In this document: positions 12,812 to 18,046 of the stretch, piece after piece
How the letters are laid out: each line of letters opens with the position of its first letter
Numbering within the stretch: position 1 is the stretch's first letter
NCBI GenBank assembly: GCA_030635995.1
Contig: DAOVXU010000014.1
Coordinates: forward strand, 1 to 18,046
Length of the DNA stretch: 18,046 nt
Source of the DNA: Arcobacter sp.
GTDB lineage: Bacteria > Campylobacterota > Campylobacteria > Campylobacterales > Arcobacteraceae
Reading direction: 5' to 3'
Program-made: the position numbers and the translations under genes
Notes under the pieces: model-generated
What the model was told of the DNA's origin: nothing
The model's input: only the letters and a program-made list of their open reading frames with translations
The model's database searches: none

Positions 12812-14039
12812 GAAAATTTATCATATACATTAAATCTTTTACCATAAATATAGAACCTACAAGTAAAAAGCTAATTCCAGCTTTAAAAATATCACTTAAA
12901 CCAAAGAATATCCCTAAAGCACCTATTATAACACCACTAGAACTAAATATAAATTGAAATTTAGCACTATAATCTGGTACCATATCTGCTAACATTGGTA
13001 CTTTTTCTTTACCTATTAAAGGTGCAAATCTTTCATACCAAACCAAAAAGGGAACTATTTTATATAAGTGACCATTTATTATAAATGTTATATATCCTAA
13101 AAATATAACCCACCCCATAGTTAAAAGTAAATTTTCACTTGGATTTATAAGATAAATAATACCCATAATTATAGTCAATAATAAACTCGAATATGAAAAT
13201 ATTAAAGAGTATAAATATATATCTTTGTCTAATCTTACTCTTGTTTTATATATAATATATATTTGATAAAAGTAAAATGATAAAGCTACCATTGTAAGTA
13301 TATATCCACTATATTCTAAAATTGTACTATTGAATATTGATGATAACATAACTGAAATTACAGCAATACTTATTATCCATAAAGCATAAGTTACAGGTTT
13401 CCAAGAGAAGCTATGCGAAAGCCAAAACATAGGAAGAAGTATCAAACTCATACCCATAATAGTAACTCCTACATATCCTGCAAGTACTAAGTATATATGG
13501 GCTTTAAGTAGGGCTATAATATCTATGCTAATTGTTCCTGCATATCCTAGAGCCATAAGTATTCCAAAAATTAAACCTAAAAATAAAAATGTATTAGCAA
13601 GTAATACACTCATCATCACTAGATTTAATTTTTTTACTTTACTTATTGTTAAAAAAGTTTCAAGTACAAATACCAATAATGATATAAGAACAACAATCCC
13701 ACCATAAGGTAGCAAAGCTGGGGATGCTAAAAATCCATATCCCATAAGAATAGTTCCTATTAAAAGTAAAGGATATATTATATAGTATAATTCAACTGCA
13801 AAGTGACCAACTTCAAGTACTACTGGTACAAGTTGAGCCATAGCACCAAATATCACCATCATAACAAATCCAAGTAAAAATATATGTACCCAAGATAGTG
13901 TCATATTGTCCATACTGTTTAAATTTGATATTTCAAATCCAAATAAAAATAATACACTAATAACAAGAAAAATAGCACCAATTATAAAATATGGTGCTAT
14001 TAGTTTAAATGGTGGTGCAAAATCTGTTGATACTGCCAT
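12807..14039 (-). CDS. NnrS / heme-copper-oxidase subunit I-like membrane protein
   Basis: A 410-residue protein with about twelve hydrophobic helices and no signal peptide. Scattered histidines fall in motifs reminiscent of the oxidase subunit I/NnrS superfamily. These are WVHIFLLGFVMMVIFGAMAQLVP (His52), LKAHIYLVLAGYVGVTIMG (His181) followed by LLPMFWLSH (His209), and INGHLYKIVPFLVWYERF (His324). His-containing helices of this kind bind heme or copper in NnrS-type and cbb3-like proteins, but I cannot assign ligands. Likely role: inner-membrane redox or nitric-oxide stress function. It follows the DUF2249-like gene after seven bases and has only a weak ribosome site (GGG), so coupling is likely. 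Its stop codon lies in the inverted-repeat element. Confidence 0.78.
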   Translation of the reverse strand: MAVSTDFAPPFKLIAPYFIIGAIFLVISVLFLFGFEISNLNSMDNMTLSWVHIFLLGFVMMVIFGAMAQLVPVVLEVGHFAVELYYIIYPLLLIGTILMGYGFLASPALLPYGGIVVLISLLVFVLETFLTISKVKKLNLVMMSVLLANTFLFLGLIFGILMALGYAGTISIDIIALLKAHIYLVLAGYVGVTIMGMSLILLPMFWLSHSFSWKPVTYALWIISIAVISVMLSSIFNSTILEYSGYILTMVALSFYFYQIYIIYKTRVRLDKDIYLYSLIFSYSSLLLTIIMGIIYLINPSENLLLTMGWVIFLGYITFIINGHLYKIVPFLVWYERFAPLIGKEKVPMLADMVPDYSAKFQFIFSSSGVIIGALGIFFGLSDIFKAGISFLLVGSIFMVKDLMYMINFR

Positions 14040-14046
14040 TTAGTTT

Positions 14047-14391
14047 TTACCCGTTACAGTGAGTATCATTAAAATCTGTATTTGCATCAGAACTTGTTTT
14101 TGGTGTAAATACAACTTTAGTTAGTCCTGGGGCAATTTCATCATGTTCAAAATTAAATTCATTTTCAACTTTTGGAAAAAGTCCCATTGGTGGTTTGCTA
14201 TTTAACATAATTAATTTTTCATTAGAACTTAATACTTTTAATCCACACATTGCATTTACCATAGGTTCAGGATGTCCCGATTTACTTGTATCAAATTGCA
14301 GTACAGTTGTACCATTTTCATCATATTTATAAAATGGAACTGTTGCTCCATTTACCTCAATTTGTTCTGCGTTTTCTGGTATATAACTCAT
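14047..14391 (-). CDS. DUF2249-like small protein
   Basis: A 114-residue soluble protein. The central block GHPEPMVNAMCGLKVLSSNEKLIMLNSKPPMGLFP (39-73) matches my recollection of DUF2249, a TusA-like fold with an EP start, a GE/NE-x-L turn and a P-x-x-L/F-P segment. The family occurs near denitrification, hemerythrin and DUF59 genes; no enzymatic role is established that I know of. Cys49 could be functional. The C-terminal about 18 residues are polar, with a terminal HCNG. A good AGGAG ribosome site lies about five bases upstream of the ATG region. It appears to be the first gene of the block with the membrane protein. Confidence 0.72.
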   Translation of the reverse strand: MSYIPENAEQIEVNGATVPFYKYDENGTTVLQFDTSKSGHPEPMVNAMCGLKVLSSNEKLIMLNSKPPMGLFPKVENEFNFEHDEIAPGLTKVVFTPKTSSDANTDFNDTHCNG

Positions 14392-14422
14392 ATATATTCT
14401 CCTAAATTGTTTTATTTGAAGA

Positions 14423-14428
14423 ATAATA
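14423..14428 (-). promoter_or_regulatory. Possible -10 box for the DUF2249-like operon
   Basis: The minus strand reads GATATTATTC, giving TATTAT about 32 bases upstream of the ATG at 14391. It touches the inner side of the dyad at 14431-14459, so a protein bound there would cover the promoter. AT-richness makes this tentative. Confidence 0.3.
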
Positions 14429-14430
14429 TC

Positions 14431-14459
14431 TTAAATAAGATAAAAATAGTCTTATTTAA
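14431..14459. promoter_or_regulatory. Operator-like dyad in a divergent spacer
   Basis: TTAAATAAGA (14431-14440) and TCTTATTTAA (14450-14459) are perfect 10-base inverted copies around a nine-base AT spacer. Half-site centres are 19 bases apart, about two helical turns. It lies in the middle of the 110-bp gap between the divergent genes at 14391 and 14502 (centre 54 and 57 bases from the starts). It does not match the FNR/CRP TTGAT-N4-ATCAA consensus. A hairpin role is the alternative. Confidence 0.5.
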
Positions 14460-14489
14460 AAGAATATTGTTAGATTAATAATATTTAGC

Positions 14490-14495
14490 TATAAT
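14490..14495 (+). promoter_or_regulatory. -10 box for the heme-sensor c-di-GMP gene
   Basis: TTTAGCTATAATTTTTAG is a textbook Campylobacterota extended -10 (TATAAT preceded by TTTAGC). The box ends only six bases before the ATG at 14502, so transcription should begin at or next to the start codon. Confidence 0.6.
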
Positions 14496-14501
14496 TTTTA
14501 G

Positions 14502-16868
14502 ATGAATAAAGAAGATAAATTATTAAACAAAAACATTTTATATTTAATTCCAGTTATATTTGTATTGATTATATTTTTTAGAATTACATATACCTATAAT
14601 GATGTTAAGACAAAAGAGTATGAGTTTGCTAAAAAAGAAGCAGAGGTATTAAATAGCTATGTGAAAACACATAGAAACTATTACCAGAAATTTTTTATAG
14701 ATAAAATAATATTACTCAATGAAGATACATTACCTGCTTTACCTGCTTTTAGTGCTGCACCTATATCTAAAGAATTTTCTTTAGATAATTCTTTAGATAT
14801 CGAAGTTAAAACAGTGTCAGATAGAGCAAGAAATCCTAAAAATATGGTAGATAGTGATGACTTAATGGCTGTAAATTATTTTAAAGAAAATAAAGATAAA
14901 GATGAATATTTTAGTTCTAATAATAGTGAGTTTTATCAATATGGTTATGCTTTAAGGATAGAGCAAAAATGTTTAGCTTGCCATGGTGTAAAAAAAGATG
15001 CTCCAAAATTTATACAAGATAGATATACAACTGCTTATGATTATAAAATAGGAGAGGTTAGAGGTATCATAAGTATTAAAATACCAACAAATATACTTCA
15101 TGAATATTTTATAAAGGGTTTTATAAATTCAGTTATATATGATATTATATTATTTATATTTTTAGCTTGGTTTATAATTTATTTAATTAAAAGAACAAAT
15201 CAAGTAAATGAACTTTTAGAGTTAAAAATAAAAGATAAAACAAATGAGTTAAATAATCAAAATACATTTTTAAATAGTTATATTAACGCATTAGATAACA
15301 GTACTTCATTATCAAAATCAGATAAAAAAGGTAAAATTACATATGCAAATCAGAAGTTTTTAGATGATACTGGATATACACTTGAAGAGGTTATTGGCAA
15401 ATCACACAATATAATAAGACATCCTGATACTCCAACTGAGGTATTTCATGATATGTGGGATACTATCTTATCAAATAATATATGGACAGGTATTGTAAAA
15501 GGTTTAAAAAAAGATAGAACAGAATTTATTACAAAAATTTCTATTGTTCCTGTTTTAGATCATAATGGTAAAGTTTTAGAATATATATCTCCAAGAATAG
15601 ATATTACTGAATTAGTTCATAGTAAAGATGAAATTTTAAAAGCTTCCATTACTGATAGTATTACACTTCTTAAAAATAGAAGAAAACTACTATTAGATAT
15701 TGCAAATTCTAATAGTAAGGATTGTAAATTAGCTCTATTTAATATAGATAGGTTTAAAAATATAAATGATTTTTATGGACATGATATAGCAGATAAAGTA
15801 TTAAAAGAGATAGCTAACAAATTAGAGTCTATATGTTTGGATACAAGTACACAAGTGTATAAATTACCAATTGATGAATATGCAATATTTAATAATTCAA
15901 GTATATCACCAGATGATTTTATAATACATATTAATAATATTATAAAGAGTATTGTGGAAAATAAATTCATTATAAATGGTAATAATATCTTTTTATCTAT
16001 TAGCTGTGGTATTGCTACAAGTATTGATTCTATTATGATTAAAGCAGATATGGCACTACAACATACTAAAAAAAGTAAAAAACATATTACAATATATTCT
16101 GATGAATTAGATATGTCAGCTGAAATTATAAATAATATTAATGGGATAGATATATTAAATAAAGCTATATCTAATAATGCTATAATTCCATATTTTCAAC
16201 CAATATTTAATCTAAAAACAAAAAAGATTGAAAAATATGAATCACTAGCTAGAATTGTACAAGAGGATGGAAAAGTATTAACACCTTATCATTTTTTAGA
16301 TATAGCAATTAAGTCTAAACTTTATCCTAATATTACAAAAAGTATTTTGATAAAATCTTTTGAATTTTTCAAAGAGAATAAATATGAATTTTCTATCAAT
16401 TTATCAATAGAAGATATTATAAATCAAGATACAGTAATATTTATACTTGAACAGTTAAATAACTTTCCAGATCCTTCTCGTATTGTATTTGAAATATTAG
16501 AGAGTGAAGAGATTGAAGATTATGATAGGTTAAAGAATTTTATAAAAGATGTTAAAAAATTTGGTTGCCAAATTGCAATTGATGATTTTGGTAGTGGTTA
16601 TTCTAATTTTGCACATATACTAGAGTTGGAAATAGATTATTTAAAGATTGATGCTTCTTTGGTAAAATATATCTCTACAGATGAAAATTCAAGGAAAATA
16701 ACAGAGACAATTATTAATTTTGCAAAAGATTTAAATATGAAGACTATTGCTGAATATGTTGAAGATGAAAAAAGTTTTAATATGTTAGATGCGATGGGTG
16801 TAGATTATATTCAAGGTTATTTTATAGGTAAACCAGATAAAGAATTAAATTATGAATTTAAAATATAA
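14502..16868 (+). CDS. Heme-binding (Tll0287/DUF3365-like) PAS-GGDEF-EAL c-di-GMP protein
   Basis: A 788-residue inner-membrane signalling protein. Order: membrane helix 11-28; periplasmic sensor about 30-205 with a c-type heme site CLACH (Cys157, Cys160, His161) in a DUF3365/Tll0287-like domain; membrane helix about 209-229; short linker; PAS about 265-375 with IIRHPDTP as in redox-sensing Aer-type PAS domains; GGDEF about 382-535; EAL about 545-785. The GGDEF active site reads LPIDEY (455-460), so the two glycines are lost and cyclase activity is unlikely. The EAL domain keeps Glu580 (ESL), Asn633, Glu664, Asp694-695 (DDFGSGYS), Lys715, Glu751 and Gln771, so phosphodiesterase activity is expected. 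Likely output: heme/redox-controlled c-di-GMP breakdown. The start is fixed because TAG immediately precedes the ATG. No ribosome site is present, which suggests leaderless translation. The gene overlaps the next by 17 bases. Confidence 0.93.
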   Translation: MNKEDKLLNKNILYLIPVIFVLIIFFRITYTYNDVKTKEYEFAKKEAEVLNSYVKTHRNYYQKFFIDKIILLNEDTLPALPAFSAAPISKEFSLDNSLDIEVKTVSDRARNPKNMVDSDDLMAVNYFKENKDKDEYFSSNNSEFYQYGYALRIEQKCLACHGVKKDAPKFIQDRYTTAYDYKIGEVRGIISIKIPTNILHEYFIKGFINSVIYDIILFIFLAWFIIYLIKRTNQVNELLELKIKDKTNELNNQNTFLNSYINALDNSTSLSKSDKKGKITYANQKFLDDTGYTLEEVIGKSHNIIRHPDTPTEVFHDMWDTILSNNIWTGIVKGLKKDRTEFITKISIVPVLDHNGKVLEYISPRIDITELVHSKDEILKASITDSITLLKNRRKLLLDIANSNSKDCKLALFNIDRFKNINDFYGHDIADKVLKEIANKLESICLDTSTQVYKLPIDEYAIFNNSSISPDDFIIHINNIIKSIVENKFIINGNNIFLSISCGIATSIDSIMIKADMALQHTKKSKKHITIYSDELDMSAEIINNINGIDILNKAISNNAIIPYFQPIFNLKTKKIEKYESLARIVQEDGKVLTPYHFLDIAIKSKLYPNITKSILIKSFEFFKENKYEFSINLSIEDIINQDTVIFILEQLNNFPDPSRIVFEILESEEIEDYDRLKNFIKDVKKFGCQIAIDDFGSGYSNFAHILELEIDYLKIDASLVKYISTDENSRKITETIINFAKDLNMKTIAEYVEDEKSFNMLDAMGVDYIQGYFIGKPDKELNYEFKI

Positions 16869-18046
16869 AAATGATTATAAAAATTATATATTTATAGCTA
16901 TAACTCCTATTATTACTGTTAGTTTGATGTTTACATATGCTCTATTTTATGTAAAAGATGAGATAAATTTTATTAAACATGAGCTATTAGGATTAAATAA
17001 TATATATAAAGTACAAGATATAACTTTTGATATACAAGTATTAAGAGGATTATCAAATATGAAAGGGAATAATAGTTATATTTTACAAGATATTGATGAT
17101 TTAAATCTTAATATTAGAACTAAAACTAATAAATTTAAAATGGAAATTGTTGATATTCCTGATGGAATAGATTTAAGGAAAAAGTTTGATACTTTCTTAA
17201 ATCAAGTAGTAGATCATACAGAAGAGAATAGTGATTTTGAGCATATATCACAAACTATTCTTGAATCTAGATTATTACTTGAAAATATATCATACCATTC
17301 AAATCTTATTTTGGATTCAAAACTAGAATCAGCTATATTAATCAAAACTATTATTAAAACATTACCTGAACTTATTGAATATAATGGTCAAATAAGAGGA
17401 ATAAGCTCATCAATTGATAATAATAAATTAACATCTGTCCAGAAAAATGAGATATTAATTCTACAATCAAAAATTAAAGATAATATTGAAAATTTAAGAT
17501 TTATAATGAAGGAGATTAATTCTGATGAGAATAAGATTATAAAAACTATATATAAAAATACAATAATGGCACAAGATGCTTTATTTAATTTTGTTACTGA
17601 AGAGTTACTATTAAAAGATAAGATTATGTTAGATTCAAAAAATATATTTAGATTGGAAACTAATAATATAGAATTTATAAAGTTATTATATAAAGAGAAT
17701 TATAAAAAATTAATAGAGATACTAAATAAAAGGATTAAAGATAAAACTATTTTATATTATATAATTTTTTTTAGTGGGTTATTATCAATAATATTTATTT
17801 TATTAATCAATTTATCTTTTTATAGAAAAAACCAAAAGTATATTAAAACTATTAAATTGTTATCTATTACTGATGGTATGACAAAACTATATAATAGAAG
17901 ATATTTTGATATTGAATTTGATAATCAGCGTAAAATACAAAAAAGACTAAATAGAAATCTGATTTTTATTATGATGGATATAGATCACTTTAAACAATAC
18001 AATGATACTTATGGGCATCATATGGGTGATGATGCATTGATAGCTG
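16852..18046 (+). CDS. Membrane-bound GGDEF protein, 3' end cut by window
   Basis: Read by hand from ATG at 16852, the frame stays open to the window end (398 codons). Residues about 13-33 are a membrane helix. About 35-295 is a helical, probably periplasmic sensor with motifs (IQVLRGLSN and NGQIRGISSS) that recall paired-helix ligand-sensing domains, though I cannot name it. About 298-322 is a second membrane helix. A GGDEF domain then starts with LLSITDGMTKLYNRRYF and continues MMDIDHFKQYNDTYGHHMGDDAL. These keep the Mg-binding and GTP-binding residues; the GGDEF active site and I-site lie beyond the window. Expected role: diguanylate cyclase. The start lies 17 bases inside the previous gene. 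An in-frame ATG at 16927 (MFTYALF) is less likely because it would lose most of the first membrane helix. Confidence 0.87.
   Translation, partial: MNLKYKNDYKNYIFIAITPIITVSLMFTYALFYVKDEINFIKHELLGLNNIYKVQDITFDIQVLRGLSNMKGNNSYILQDIDDLNLNIRTKTNKFKMEIVDIPDGIDLRKKFDTFLNQVVDHTEENSDFEHISQTILESRLLLENISYHSNLILDSKLESAILIKTIIKTLPELIEYNGQIRGISSSIDNNKLTSVQKNEILILQSKIKDNIENLRFIMKEINSDENKIIKTIYKNTIMAQDALFNFVTEELLLKDKIMLDSKNIFRLETNNIEFIKLLYKENYKKLIEILNKRIKDKTILYYIIFFSGLLSIIFILLINLSFYRKNQKYIKTIKLLSITDGMTKLYNRRYFDIEFDNQRKIQKRLNRNLIFIMMDIDHFKQYNDTYGHHMGDDALIA

Noticed and set aside
14958..14985. CLACH heme site read as an electron-carrying cytochrome c.
   Set aside because: It lies in the periplasmic sensor domain of a PAS-GGDEF-EAL protein between two membrane helices. 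A sensory heme fits better.
1..18046. CRISPR arrays, tRNA, rRNA, insertion sequences, toxin-antitoxin or phage-defence systems.
   Set aside because: I saw no regularly spaced repeats, no structured RNA gene and no transposase, nuclease or defence-type domains in any supported gene.

Overview
The window is AT-rich (roughly 25-30% G+C by eye), with tightly packed, often overlapping genes. Its gene set points to a Campylobacterota chromosome, most likely the Arcobacter group: an uncoupled tatBC pair beside queA, nadE and lpxK in one run, a TerB/J-domain membrane protein, a DUF5718-like protein, and many c-di-GMP and sensor genes. This taxonomy rests on gene order and protein style, not on a marker gene. 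No rRNA, tRNA, CRISPR array or transposase gene was seen.

Layout. (1) 1-1020 minus: dapE, cut by the window edge, divergent from a small unknown gene (1106), a FabL-like enoyl-ACP reductase and pgsA. (2) 2838-4910 minus: tatB, tatC and queA, each overlapping the next, converging on pgsA at a palindrome that holds both stop codons. (3) 4997-6186 plus: a membrane TerB/J-domain co-chaperone, a Bfd-like [2Fe-2S] protein and a 70-residue unknown, with no gaps. (4) 6313-8464 plus: a protein whose motifs resemble the fumarylacetoacetase fold, overlapping truD. (5) 8509-12141 plus: nadE, an unusual DegT-family protein, lpxK, a CPXC zinc-ribbon-like protein and a methyltransferase. (6) 12145-14391 minus: a DUF2249-like protein, an NnrS/heme-copper-oxidase-like membrane protein, then an intergenic inverted-repeat element, a MIP18-family Fe-S factor and a tiny membrane protein. 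This type of set often accompanies nitric-oxide or anaerobic respiration genes. (7) 14502-end plus: a heme-c-sensor-PAS-GGDEF-EAL protein overlapping a truncated second GGDEF protein.

Working together. The core blocks serve envelope and housekeeping functions: lysine/peptidoglycan precursor (dapE), fatty acid and phospholipid (FabL-like, pgsA), lipid A (lpxK), twin-arginine export (tatBC), tRNA modification (queA, truD) and NAD synthesis (nadE). The right end looks like a redox-responsive region. A putative NO/Fe-S membrane gene set diverges from a heme-sensing c-di-GMP module across a 110-bp spacer with a perfect 10-bp dyad in its middle. The c-di-GMP module pairs a protein with an apparently active EAL domain and a decayed GGDEF domain with a second protein carrying a GGDEF domain.

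Most unusual features: the 134-bp inverted-repeat element at 12678-12811, both strands of which are open; the operator-like dyad and a likely leaderless start at 14502; a shifted catalytic lysine in the DegT-family protein; and two convergent gene pairs whose stop codons lie inside near-perfect hairpins.
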